A stretch of DNA of 16,332 bases from an uncultured Lysobacteraceae bacterium (GCA_946480825.1 CAMLLG010000078.1:1-16332), one strand, 5' to 3'; counted from the stretch's first letter, positions 7,241-14,148 are shown. A program made the numbers and translations. Notes: generated from the letters alone by a model not told the origin.

Positions 7241-7246
7241 CGGGCG
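7215..7246. repeat. Four tandem 8-bp units (ATCGGGNN) in the ccmB-ccmC spacer
   Basis: The units on the plus strand are ATCGGGAG, ATCGGGAG, ATCGGGAC and ATCGGGCG, starting at 7215, 7223, 7231 and 7239. The first six bases are identical in all four. The array lies 33 to 64 bp upstream of the ccmC start, in its predicted leader. Eight is not a multiple of three, so copy-number change would shift any upstream reading frame and alter leader length. Confidence 0.85.
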
Positions 7247-7254
7247 AAGCGGAA

Positions 7255-7278
7255 GGCGAGGGTGCATTGTCGCGACGC
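7255..7278. repeat. Fragment similar to the ccmF palindromic element
   Basis: GGCGAGGG (7255-7262), four bases, then TTGTCGCGACGC (7267-7278) match the ccmF element at 3674-3681 and 3687-3698, where the gap is five bases. A nearby GGGACATCGGG also resembles the GGACATCGG in the element spacer. The inverted arms are not intact, so this would be a degraded or partial copy; twenty matched bases in GC-rich DNA are suggestive rather than conclusive. Confidence 0.5.
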
Positions 7279-7308
7279 CGTCGTGCGGGCGTCTTGACCT
7301 GTCTCAAG
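7266..7308 (-). promoter_or_regulatory. Candidate FNR/Anr-type site and -10 box upstream of ccmC
   Basis: The 16-base palindrome CTTGAGACAGGTCAAG (minus strand, 7308-7293) contains TTGA-N6-TCAA, the half-site spacing of an FNR/Anr box (consensus TTGAT-N4-ATCAA), although the inner T/A pair is replaced by G/G. Downstream, GACAAT (7271-7266) matches four of six -10 bases. A start near 7259 would place the palindrome centre at -41.5, the usual activator position. This would give ccmC-I a separate promoter. It is inferred from sequence only. Confidence 0.3.
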
Positions 7309-7341
7309 GGGCAGGGGATCGCGCTGCACGGTGCGGTCGAC

Positions 7342-8064
7342 TCAGTTGACCGCGATCCGGATCGCCGCCGCCGCGGTCAGCGGCGCCAGCACCATCGCGA
7401 CGACCAGGCCGGCGGCCAGCAGCAGCATCGGGCCGACCGTGTCGAGCCCCTGCGCGCCGGCCGCCACGCTGCCGGCGCCGAACACCAGCACCGGCACGTA
7501 CAGCGGCAACGCGAGCAGTCCGACAAGGATACCGGAGCGGCGCATGCCCACGGTGAGCGCGGCCACGACCGCGCCGATCAGGCTCAGCAGCGGCGTGCCC
7601 AGCGCCAGCCCGGTCATCAGGACCGGCAACTGCGCGCGCGGCAGATGCAGCAGTTCGGCCAGGAAGGGCGTCGCCAGCAGCAGCGGCCAGGCGGTGGTGG
7701 CCCAGTGCATGAAGGTGCGCACCGCGACCAGCCAGGCCAGCGGCACCGGGGCCAGCATCCACTGTTCCAGCGAGCCGTCTTCGGCGTCGCCGCGGAACAG
7801 CGTGTCCAGGGCCAGCAGGCCGGCCAGCAGGGCCGCGACCCACAGCACGCCGGCGGCGACCCGCGCCTGCAGTTTCGGTTCGTTGCCCAGCGCCAGCGCG
7901 AACAGCACCACCACCATCAGCGCGAACAACGCGGGCTGCAGCGCGTCGCCGCGCCGGCGCCACAACAGGCGCAGATCGCGCGCGAGCAGGGCGCGCGCGG
8001 ACTGCAGCAGCGACGGCGGATGACCGGCGACGCCCATCCGCGGCGGAGACGAGGGCGCGCTCAT
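7342..8064 (-). CDS. ccmB: Haem exporter permease CcmB
   Basis: A 240-residue integral membrane protein with about six hydrophobic helices, the membrane partner of the ABC protein CcmA. CcmAB uses ATP to release holo-CcmE from the CcmC/CcmD complex. Family landmarks include [19 protein letters not shown] near the N-terminus and [21 protein letters not shown] in the first third (CcmB proteins show F..D...G.LEQ....P). I chose the ATG at 8064 because it overlaps the ccmA stop as ATGA and has GAGG eight bases upstream. The N-terminal stretch before [12 protein letters not shown] is slightly longer than usual (about 20 residues). The gene is followed by the disturbed 159-bp spacer rather than by a direct overlap with ccmC. 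Confidence 0.95.
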   Translation of the reverse strand: MSAPSSPPRMGVAGHPPSLLQSARALLARDLRLLWRRRGDALQPALFALMVVVLFALALGNEPKLQARVAAGVLWVAALLAGLLALDTLFRGDAEDGSLEQWMLAPVPLAWLVAVRTFMHWATTAWPLLLATPFLAELLHLPRAQLPVLMTGLALGTPLLSLIGAVVAALTVGMRRSGILVGLLALPLYVPVLVFGAGSVAAGAQGLDTVGPMLLLAAGLVVAMVLAPLTAAAAIRIAVN

Positions 8065-8705
8065 GCCGCGCGCCTCAGGATGAGTTCGCGGGTCCGCACC
8101 GGCGGGGCGGCGTAGGCGCCGTGGGTGGTGACCAGCGCGGCGCCGCCTGCGCGCAGGTGCGCCTGCACCATCCGGTTCACCAGTTCGATGCCGTCGAGAT
8201 CGAGGTTGGCGTAGGGCTCGTCCAGCAGCCAGACCGGCGCCGGCGACAGCCACATCCGCGCCAGCGACAGCCGCTTCTTCTGGCCCGCGGAGAGCTGGCG
8301 CGCCAGCGCATCCTGATAACCGTCCAGACCCACGATGCGCATCGCCGCTTCGGCGCTCTGGCCCCGGCGGCGGCCGTGCAGGCCGCAGAGGAATTCGAGG
8401 TTCTCCAGCGCGCCGAGATCGGCCTTCAGCGCCGGCAGATGGCCCAGATAGGCGATGGCGCGGGTGCGTTCCGGAGTGTCGGTGACCTGGCCGTCGATCT
8501 CGATCCGTCCGTCTTCGGGCCGAAGCAGGCCGGCCAATACCCGCAGCAGGGTGGTCTTGCCGGCGCCGTTGTCGCCGCGGATCAGCAGCGCCTCGCCGGC
8601 GTCGACCTCGAGATCGAGCGGGCCGAACACCGGCTCATCGTTGCGCGCGAAACGGAGGCCGTGCGCTGCGAGCAGCGGCGGTGCGGAAGGAAGAGGCGCG
8701 GTCAT
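8061..8705 (-). CDS. ccmA: Cytochrome c biogenesis ATP-binding export protein CcmA
   Basis: A 214-residue ABC-type ATPase of System I. Walker A is GDNGAGKTT (44-52), the ABC signature is LSAGQKKR (138-145), Walker B is VWLLDEP (158-164), and the switch histidine is His195 in VTTHG. It pairs with CcmB to power release of haem-loaded CcmE. I chose the ATG at 8705: the residues upstream are basic and unlike the family, and [19 protein letters not shown] leads straight into the ABC domain. No Shine-Dalgarno is present, but TAAAAT lies seven bases upstream, which fits a nearly leaderless transcript. It is 70 bp downstream of the DUF3293-like gene on the same strand and overlaps ccmB by ATGA. Confidence 0.96.
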   Translation of the reverse strand: MTAPLPSAPPLLAAHGLRFARNDEPVFGPLDLEVDAGEALLIRGDNGAGKTTLLRVLAGLLRPEDGRIEIDGQVTDTPERTRAIAYLGHLPALKADLGALENLEFLCGLHGRRRGQSAEAAMRIVGLDGYQDALARQLSAGQKKRLSLARMWLSPAPVWLLDEPYANLDLDGIELVNRMVQAHLRAGGAALVTTHGAYAAPPVRTRELILRRAA

Positions 8706-8712
8706 CGCGACG

Positions 8713-8718
8713 ATTTTA
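8713..8718 (-). promoter_or_regulatory. Possible -10 box (TAAAAT) directly before ccmA
   Basis: TAAAAT on the minus strand matches five of six -10 bases and would start transcription at or next to the ccmA ATG. No convincing -35 is seen 16-18 bp further upstream. The absence of a Shine-Dalgarno sequence at ccmA supports a leaderless start. Confidence 0.3.
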
Positions 8719-8775
8719 CGGGCTGGAGGCCGGTTTTGCCGTCGAGTCCATGCCCGCGCCGGTCGTGTGCGCCGC

Positions 8776-9267
8776 TCAGCCCCGCAGCCAGTCAATCAAG
8801 GTGTCCTGCGGGAACGAAAACGGCCGCGCGGCGTCGACCCGCATCCGCACCGGGGCTTCGGCGTCCCAGTACAGCGTGGCCAGCTGACCGTAGCGACGCG
8901 AGAGCGCATCGAATTCGCCAGCCGCCATGTCCACCACCAGCCAGCTCGGCTCGCGCCAGGAGCGGTTCGTGGCCGACGAGAACGCCGGCCGGAAAATGCG
9001 GCGGCTGTCGAGCAGATCGTCCTGCAGCGCGTCGTCGGCCGCGCGGTTGACCGATTCGGGCCGCTGGATCGAATAAGGATCCCAGGCCGAGAGCAGGCCG
9101 AAGCGGGTGGCGTCGGGATAGCGTCGCGCCACCTCGGTGGCCGGCGCGCCGATCCGAAGATTCAGCCATTCGCCGTCCAACTCCCACCGGTACTCCGCGG
9201 CAAGGTAGGCGCGCACCAGCTCGGCGATCCGGGTCTCGCCGGCGGACAGGAGGGACGGCTGCATCAT
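8776..9267 (-). CDS. DUF3293-like protein of unknown function
   Basis: A 163-residue soluble protein with no signal peptide or membrane helix. The central block [28 protein letters not shown] resembles the DUF3293 family hallmark (an aromatic-rich AWNP/DP..S....N...N..L pattern), here at about residues 58-85; I recognise this from memory. Family members have no assigned biochemical role that I know of. It begins with two adjacent ATGs (9267 and 9264) and lacks a clear Shine-Dalgarno. It lies 70 bp upstream of ccmA on the same strand, so it may be co-transcribed, but ccmA also has a possible promoter of its own. It is divergent from the aminotransferase gene across 161 bp. Confidence 0.82.
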   Translation of the reverse strand: MMQPSLLSAGETRIAELVRAYLAAEYRWELDGEWLNLRIGAPATEVARRYPDATRFGLLSAWDPYSIQRPESVNRAADDALQDDLLDSRRIFRPAFSSATNRSWREPSWLVVDMAAGEFDALSRRYGQLATLYWDAEAPVRMRVDAARPFSFPQDTLIDWLRG

Positions 9268-9277
9268 GGCCGACAGG

Positions 9278-9306
9278 TTTAACCCGAACGCGCCGCCCCG
9301 TAAACT
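9278..9306 (+). promoter_or_regulatory. Candidate promoter for the aminotransferase-amidase pair
   Basis: TTTAAC (9278-9283) and TAAACT (9301-9306) are separated by 17 bp; the -10 matches four of six bases and the -35 is weak. The predicted start near 9313 leaves a leader of about 116 bases that contains the hairpin at 9334-9356. It lies in the divergent region shared with the DUF3293-like gene. Confidence 0.35.
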
Positions 9307-9333
9307 CTGGCGCCCGTCGCGAAAGTTGTGTTA

Positions 9334-9356
9334 GATCGGCGCAGAAGGCACCGATC
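9334..9356 (+). promoter_or_regulatory. Hairpin in the leader of the aminotransferase gene
   Basis: GATCGGCGC and GCACCGATC form a nine-pair stem (one non-Watson-Crick pair, which can be G-U in RNA) around a five-base loop, AGAAG. It is not followed by a U-run, so it is not a standard terminator. It may be an operator or a leader-RNA structure. It matches no riboswitch class I can recognise by eye. Confidence 0.4.
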
Positions 9357-9428
9357 CGACTGTTCATCGAGCGCCGCACGAGCCTCTGCGCGCCCTTCGC
9401 GCCACCACGTTCACTCCCGGATTCCCGC

Positions 9429-10574
9429 ATGCCGCACAGCAAGTTGCCCAAGGTGGGCACCACCATCTTCACCGTGATGTCGCAGCTCGCCGCCGAGCAC
9501 GGCGCCATCAATCTCGGTCAGGGTTTTCCGGATTTTCCGGTGCCGCAACGGCTCGTCGACGAACTCGACAAGGCCATGCGCGCGGGTCACAACCAGTATT
9601 CGATGATGACCGGCATTCCCGCATTGCGCCGCGCGATCGCCGATAAAACCGAGCGTGTCTACGGCGTCCGTCCCGACGAACACGCCGAGATCACCGTCAC
9701 CAGCGGCGCCACCGAAGCGATCTTCAACGCGATCCACGCGGTGGTGCGCGCGGGCGAGGAAGTGATCGTCCTCGACCCGTGCTACGACTGCTACGAACCG
9801 GCGATCGAACTGGCAGGCGCGCGCGCCGTGCACATCCCGCTGGACCCGCAGACCTTCGCCCCCGACTGGCAGCGCGTGCGCGACGCCATCGGCCCGAAGA
9901 CCCGCATGCTGATGATCAACAGCCCGCACAACCCGTCCGGCGCCATGCTGGGCGAGGGCGACATGAATACGATTTCAGAGATCCTCCGCGACACCGGAAT
10001 CTGGCTGCTTTCCGACGAGGTCTACGAGCACATCGTCTTCGACGGCGCCCGCCACGAATCCGCGCTGCGGTATCCGGAGCTGCGCGAACGCGCCTTCGTG
10101 ATCTCGAGCTTCGGCAAGACCTACCACTGCACCGGCTGGAAGGTCGGCTACTGCATCGCCCCGCCGGCGCTGAGCACCGAATTCCGCAAGGTTCACCAGT
10201 ACAACGTCTTCTGTACCTTCCATCCGGCCCAGCACGCGTTCGCGGCGATGATCGATGCCGAACCGGAGCATTACGAGCAGCTCGGCGCCTTCTATCAGGC
10301 CAAGCGCGACCGCTTCCGGGCGCAGTTGCTCGACACGAAGCTGGTGCCGCTTGCGGTACCGGGCGGCTACTTCCAGCTCGTCGACTATTCCGCGGTCAGC
10401 GGCCTGGACGATCTCGAATTCTGCCGCTGGCTCACCATCGAGAAAGGCGTCGCCGCGATCCCGCTGTCGCCGTTCTACGACACGCCACCGGCCGGCCAGC
10501 GTCTGGCGCGGCTGTGCTTCGCCAAGAACGAAGCTACGCTGGACGCCGCGATCGAACGCCTGCTGAAACTCTGA
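9429..10574 (+). CDS. ybdL: Methionine/glutamine aminotransferase (YbdL-like, PLP-dependent)
   Basis: A 381-residue fold-type I aminotransferase that closely resembles E. coli YbdL from the first residues (SKLPKVGTTIFTVMSQLA) to the last (RLCFAKNEATLDAAIERL). The PLP lysine is Lys230 in SSFGKTYHCTGWKVGY. Asp196 in SDEVYEH pairs with the pyridine nitrogen, and Asn168 in NSPHNPSG is the conserved ring contact. GQGFPDFPVP (31-40) is the substrate-side motif. It should exchange amino groups between methionine or aromatic amino acids and their keto acids, with glutamine as a likely donor in the salvage direction. The start at 9429 matches the family N-terminus but lacks a strong Shine-Dalgarno. 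The omega-amidase starts 10 bp downstream, a pairing that fits 2-keto-4-methylthiobutyrate transamination followed by removal of 2-oxoglutaramate. Confidence 0.93.
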   Translation: MPHSKLPKVGTTIFTVMSQLAAEHGAINLGQGFPDFPVPQRLVDELDKAMRAGHNQYSMMTGIPALRRAIADKTERVYGVRPDEHAEITVTSGATEAIFNAIHAVVRAGEEVIVLDPCYDCYEPAIELAGARAVHIPLDPQTFAPDWQRVRDAIGPKTRMLMINSPHNPSGAMLGEGDMNTISEILRDTGIWLLSDEVYEHIVFDGARHESALRYPELRERAFVISSFGKTYHCTGWKVGYCIAPPALSTEFRKVHQYNVFCTFHPAQHAFAAMIDAEPEHYEQLGAFYQAKRDRFRAQLLDTKLVPLAVPGGYFQLVDYSAVSGLDDLEFCRWLTIEKGVAAIPLSPFYDTPPAGQRLARLCFAKNEATLDAAIERLLKL

Positions 10575-10584
10575 CGAGCCTTCC

Positions 10585-11382
10585 ATGAACGATCTGCGCA
10601 TCACCCTCGTCCAGGGCGACACCCGCTGGCACGATCCGGCCGGAAACCGCGATTACTACGGCGAACTGATCGCCGGGCTGCGCGGCGTGACCGATCTGGT
10701 GCTGCTGCCGGAAACCTTCACCAGCGGCTTCTCCAACGATGCCATCCTCCAGGCCGAAACCATGGACGGCCCGACGGTCGCGTGGCTGCGCGAGCAGGCG
10801 CGCGCGCTCGACGCCGCGGTCTGCGGCAGCGTGCAGTTGCGCGGGGGCGACCGGGTGTTCAACCGGCTGCTGTTCGCGACGCCCGATGGCGCACTGCATA
10901 GCTACGACAAGCGCCATCTGTTCCGCTATGGGCGCGAGCACGAGCGCTACGCCGCCGGCAGCGATCGTCTGACCGTCGAATGGCGCGGTTGGCGCATCTG
11001 TCCGCTGGTCTGTTACGACCTGCGTTTCCCGGTGTTCTCGCGCAACCGCTACGACGTGGAGCGCCCGGGGCAGCTCGATTACGACCTGCTGCTGTACGTT
11101 GCCAACTGGCCGTCGGCGCGCGCCTACCCGTGGAAGACGCTGCTGCGCGCGCGCGCGATCGAGAACCTGTGCTACGTCGCCGGACTCAATCGCGTCGGCA
11201 CCGACGGCAATCAACTGCATTACGCGGGCGACAGCGCGGTGATCGATTTCCTCGGCCATCCGGTCAGCGAATGCGGCGACGACGATGTCGTCGTCACCGT
11301 CACCCTGCAGGCGAAGGAGCTGGCCGCGCACCGCGAACGTTTTCCGGCGATGCTGGACGGAGATGCGTTCGAGTTGCGCTGA
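10585..11382 (+). CDS. yafV: Omega-amidase, nitrilase superfamily (YafV-like)
   Basis: A 265-residue carbon-nitrogen hydrolase with the nitrilase triad in order: Glu43 (LLPETFTSGF), Lys109 (YDKRHLF) and Cys143 (PLVCYDLRFPVFSRN). Similarity to E. coli YafV extends through WRGWRICPLVCYDLRFP and RARAIENLCYVAGLNRVG. The enzyme hydrolyses 2-oxoglutaramate to 2-oxoglutarate and ammonia, pulling glutamine-dependent transamination forward. Compared with YafV as I remember it, a short insertion occurs around YDVERPGQLDYD. The gene starts 10 bp after the aminotransferase stop, so the two form an operon. It ends 20 bp from the convergent oxidoreductase; the gap contains no clear terminator. Confidence 0.93.
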   Translation: MNDLRITLVQGDTRWHDPAGNRDYYGELIAGLRGVTDLVLLPETFTSGFSNDAILQAETMDGPTVAWLREQARALDAAVCGSVQLRGGDRVFNRLLFATPDGALHSYDKRHLFRYGREHERYAAGSDRLTVEWRGWRICPLVCYDLRFPVFSRNRYDVERPGQLDYDLLLYVANWPSARAYPWKTLLRARAIENLCYVAGLNRVGTDGNQLHYAGDSAVIDFLGHPVSECGDDDVVVTVTLQAKELAAHRERFPAMLDGDAFELR

Positions 11383-11402
11383 GCGCGCGGGCGCAGCGGT
11401 GT

Positions 11403-12515
11403 TCAGGCCGCATCGCGCCGCCCGAAATAGACCTGCTCGGCGGCCCAGCGCATCGGCGCGGAGCCCAGCATCAGATCGAACGGCCAGTCCATCTGCGCAT
11501 GGTCGAAGGTCCAGCGCAGCGCGCGCTTGATCCGGTAGCGCGGCGCGGCGCGTTCGGCGACGCGGTCCGGCGACGGGCCGCCGTCGCGCAGATGCCGGGC
11601 GACGGCCTCGCCGGTCGCCCAGCCGTGCTGCCAGGCCGAATGGATGCCGCCGGCGGTCACCGGCGAGACGATGCCCGCGGCATCGCCGGTCAACAGCACG
11701 CCGGGTTGAGCGAGCGGAGACACCGGGCCGCCGCAGGGAATCAGGCCGGCGCGGATCGCGCTCGGCGTCAGATCCTCGGCGATGCCGAGATCGCGGCCGA
11801 CCCGCGCGCGCAACGCGTCGATGTCCGGTGCGCCGCTGCGCGAAGGGCGATGGCGGAACGCGAGCCCGAACTGCACGCCGGTCGGGTTCTGCGTCGCCCA
11901 ACCGATGTAACCGGGCGCCAGGCGCTTGCTGACGAAACAGTGCAGGGCATCGGGTTCGCGCAGTTCGAGCCCGGCGAATTCGTATTCCACGCCGTAGAGG
12001 AAATCGCGGACATGGCCCAGACCGAAGCGCTGCGCGACCCGCGATTTCGCGCCGTCGGCGCCGACCAGCCAGTGCGTGCGGCCGATCCCGGGCAGATGCC
12101 AGCGCCCGCGACGCGGGTCCGGTTCCTTCGATGCGTGCAGGAACGATTGCGCCAGCCGCAGGTCCACGCCCTGCGCGCGCATCTCGTCGGCCAGCCAGCG
12201 CATCAGGTTCGGCGTGTCGGTGGTGAGGAAGTAGTAGTCGGGCACCTGCAGCGCGACGTTGCGCAGGTTCGGGGCGTACAGGCGCACGCGTTCGACCCGG
12301 CGCACCAGATTCGCCGGCACCCGGTTCAGCCAGGTGCGCTCGGCGGCCTCCTTCACGACGATGCCGGTGGTGTGCAGCTTCAGGCCCGGATCGCGCTTGC
12401 GCTCCAGCACGCAGACGCGCAGCCCGTACTGCGCCGCGGCGATGGCGCAGGCGGCGCCGGCGAAACTGGCGCCGACGATCAGCAGGTCGTATTCGCGTTC
12501 GGGGACTGCGGCCAT
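11403..12515 (-). CDS. FAD-dependent oxidoreductase, geranylgeranyl-reductase-like
   Basis: A 370-residue flavoprotein of the group that includes geranylgeranyl reductases and FAD-dependent monooxygenases and halogenases. Visible motifs are the N-terminal Rossmann FAD site LLIVGASFAGAACAIAAA (11-28), the DG motif LVGADGAKSRVA (150-161), and the second FAD motif LLTGDAAGIVSPVTAGGIHSA (275-294), whose P..GGI part is typical of geranylgeranyl-reductase-type proteins. No Trp.x.Trp.x.x.Ile halogenase motif is present. There is no signal peptide. The substrate is unknown: reduction of an isoprenoid chain is possible, but neighbouring genes give no support. I prefer the ATG at 12515, with GGAG five bases upstream, to a GTG at 12542. 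It appears monocistronic and has its own 160-bp upstream region. Confidence 0.86.
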   Translation of the reverse strand: MAAVPEREYDLLIVGASFAGAACAIAAAQYGLRVCVLERKRDPGLKLHTTGIVVKEAAERTWLNRVPANLVRRVERVRLYAPNLRNVALQVPDYYFLTTDTPNLMRWLADEMRAQGVDLRLAQSFLHASKEPDPRRGRWHLPGIGRTHWLVGADGAKSRVAQRFGLGHVRDFLYGVEYEFAGLELREPDALHCFVSKRLAPGYIGWATQNPTGVQFGLAFRHRPSRSGAPDIDALRARVGRDLGIAEDLTPSAIRAGLIPCGGPVSPLAQPGVLLTGDAAGIVSPVTAGGIHSAWQHGWATGEAVARHLRDGGPSPDRVAERAAPRYRIKRALRWTFDHAQMDWPFDLMLGSAPMRWAAEQVYFGRRDAA

Positions 12516-12579
12516 GGCGGCTCCGGCGGTGAAGACCGGCACAGTCTCGGCGGCGGGAGAGGGCGGCGCGTGGCGGCTG

Positions 12580-12598
12580 TGTGAAGTCCGGGTTCACA
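12580..12598. promoter_or_regulatory. Inverted repeat TGTGAA-N7-TTCACA upstream of the flavoprotein gene
   Basis: A perfect 6+6 bp palindrome with a seven-base centre lies about 65 bp upstream of the oxidoreductase ATG at 12515, where an operator would be expected. The half-sites resemble the CRP/Clp box, but the nine bases between TGTGA and TCACA exceed the six of the CRP consensus. The rest of the 160-bp gap holds a weaker TCACCGG...CCGGTGA repeat (12620-12660) with a 27-base loop and no U-run. Confidence 0.35.
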
Positions 12599-12675
12599 GG
12601 CCGGGCAGGCGGACGCCGTTCACCGGCATCCGCGATCGAGCGTGATCTTTCGACCGGTGATCCTGTCGATCCGGC

Positions 12676-14088
12676 TCAGGCGGCGTCGGCATCCGTTCGG
12701 GCCAATCGGCCGCGCAGCGAATTGCTCATCGCTTCGGTGACGATCACGTCCACGAACCGCCCGATGAGTTTCGCGCCGGCCGGTGCCGGGAAATTCACGA
12801 AGCGCATATTTTCGGTGCGGCCGGTGAATTCGTTCGGATTCTTCTTCGACGGGCCTTCGACCAGCACCGTCTGAGTGCTGCCGACCATCGACTGCGCGAT
12901 GCGTTTCGCGTTCTCGTTGATCGCCGACTGCAGGCGCGCGAGGCGGGCGTGCTTCTCCTCGTTGCTCACTGTGTCTTCGATGTCGGCCGCCGGGGTGCCG
13001 GGGCGGCGCGAGTAGATGAAGGAGAAGCTCTGGTCGAAGCCCACATCCTCGATCAGCTTCATGGTCTTCTCGAAATCGGCCTCGGTTTCGCCGGGGAAGC
13101 CGACGATGAAGTCCGAACTGATCGAAATGTCCGGGCGCACCGCGCGCAGCTTGCGGATCTTCTGCTTGAACTCCAGTGCGGTGTAGCCGCGCTTCATCGC
13201 CGACAGGATCCGGTCGCTGCCCGATTGCACCGGCAGGTGGAGGAAATTGGCGAGTTTGGGCACATCGCGATAGGCCTCGATCAGCGAGTCGCCGAACTCC
13301 AGCGGATGCGAGGTGGTGAAGCGGATGCGCTCGAGGCCGTCGATCTCGGCGATGGTGCGGATCAGCAGGCCGAGGTCGGCGATCTCGCCTTCGCCGCCGT
13401 CCTCGGCCGGCGCGATCGGTCCGCGGTAGGCGTTGACGTTCTGGCCGAGCAGGGTCACTTCGCGCACGCCCTGGGCAGCGAGCTGAGCCACTTCGACCAG
13501 CACGTCCTCGAACGGGCGGCTGACTTCCTCGCCGCGGGTGTAGGGCACCACGCAGAAGCTGCAGTACTTCGAGCAGCCTTCCATGATCGAGACGAAAGCG
13601 GTGGGCCCCTCGGCGCGGGGCTCGGGCAGGCGGTCGAACTTCTCGATCTCGGGGAAGCTGATGTCGACCTGCGGCTTGCCGGTCTCGCGCTTGGCGCGGA
13701 GCAGGTCGGGCAGGCGGTGCAGGGTCTGCGGGCCGAATACCAGATCCACGAACGGCGCGCGCTTGATGATCGCCTCGCCTTCCTGGCTGGCGACGCAGCC
13801 GCCGACGCCGATCACCACCGGCCGCTCTCCGCCCTTCAGCGCGCGCCAGCGGCCGAGCTGGCTGAACACCTTCTCCTGGGCTTTTTCGCGGATCGAGCAG
13901 GTATTGATCAGGATCACGTCGGCTTCCGCCGGATTTTCCGTCATCACCATGCCCTCCTCGGCGCCGAGGACCTCGGCCATCTTGGCCGAGTCGTACTCGT
14001 TCATCTGGCAGCCGTGGGTCTCGATGAAGAGCTTTTTGGGTGCGGCGGAGGCCGCTGCGGCGGCTTCGGGAGCGTGCGGATCGGTCAT
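12676..14088 (-). CDS. miaB: tRNA-2-methylthio-N6-dimethylallyladenosine synthase MiaB
   Basis: A 470-residue radical-SAM methylthiotransferase that adds a methylthio group to i6A37 of tRNAs reading UNN codons. The N-terminal UPF0004 domain holds the auxiliary [4Fe-4S] cysteines Cys27 ([11 protein letters not shown]), Cys64 (NTCSIREKA) and Cys98 (GVGGCVAS). The radical-SAM motif [10 protein letters not shown] supplies Cys172, Cys176 and Cys179. A C-terminal TRAM domain follows from about 400. The N-terminus has a short Ala-rich extension before [10 protein letters not shown]. The ATG at 14088 is preferred because the reading frame upstream passes through the repeat remnant and promoter region. 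The gene is divergent from the lytic transglycosylase. Downstream neighbours that often follow miaB (phoH, ybeY) are absent; the next gene on this strand is the flavoprotein. Confidence 0.97.
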   Translation of the reverse strand: MTDPHAPEAAAAASAAPKKLFIETHGCQMNEYDSAKMAEVLGAEEGMVMTENPAEADVILINTCSIREKAQEKVFSQLGRWRALKGGERPVVIGVGGCVASQEGEAIIKRAPFVDLVFGPQTLHRLPDLLRAKRETGKPQVDISFPEIEKFDRLPEPRAEGPTAFVSIMEGCSKYCSFCVVPYTRGEEVSRPFEDVLVEVAQLAAQGVREVTLLGQNVNAYRGPIAPAEDGGEGEIADLGLLIRTIAEIDGLERIRFTTSHPLEFGDSLIEAYRDVPKLANFLHLPVQSGSDRILSAMKRGYTALEFKQKIRKLRAVRPDISISSDFIVGFPGETEADFEKTMKLIEDVGFDQSFSFIYSRRPGTPAADIEDTVSNEEKHARLARLQSAINENAKRIAQSMVGSTQTVLVEGPSKKNPNEFTGRTENMRFVNFPAPAGAKLIGRFVDVIVTEAMSNSLRGRLARTDADAA

Positions 14089-14109
14089 GGCGGTGTCCGG
14101 GGCGCGGCG

Positions 14110-14123
14110 GTCATTCCGGGCCG
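14110..14123. repeat. Half-element remnant matching the ccmF palindromic repeat
   Basis: GTCATTCCGGGCCG is identical to the left end of the ccmF element (3658-3671). The following bases (GAGTCGTGAAAGG) are a diverged version of GCAGGCGAGGGACC. No opposite arm is seen. It lies in the miaB leader, 22 bp upstream of the ATG. Confidence 0.5.
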
Positions 14124-14142
14124 GAGTCGTGAAAGGGCGCAC

Positions 14143-14148
14143 AGTGTA
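14143..14148 (-). promoter_or_regulatory. Possible -10 box for miaB
   Basis: TACACT on the minus strand (GGCTACACTGTG context) matches four of six -10 bases and would give a leader of about 48 bases. The -35 region 17 bp upstream is poor. The same TACACT hexamer is used at the candidate petA promoter. Confidence 0.3.

Noticed and set aside
6139..8115. A 658-codon open frame on the plus strand opposite ccmB-ccmE
   Set aside because: It crosses four real genes and the spacer, has low-complexity Gln/Arg/His composition, and has no domain or ribosome site.
9334..9356. A SAM or SAH riboswitch in the aminotransferase leader
   Set aside because: Only one simple hairpin is visible; the multi-helix core and conserved loop sequences of those classes are not recognisable.
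8792..9511. A minus-strand frame overlapping the DUF3293-like gene and the aminotransferase start
   Set aside because: It is a frame-shifted shadow of the DUF3293-like gene and crosses the divergent promoter region.
12580..12598. A CRP/Clp binding site
   Set aside because: The half-sites TGTGA and TCACA are present but nine bases apart instead of six, so it is reported only as an unassigned palindrome.
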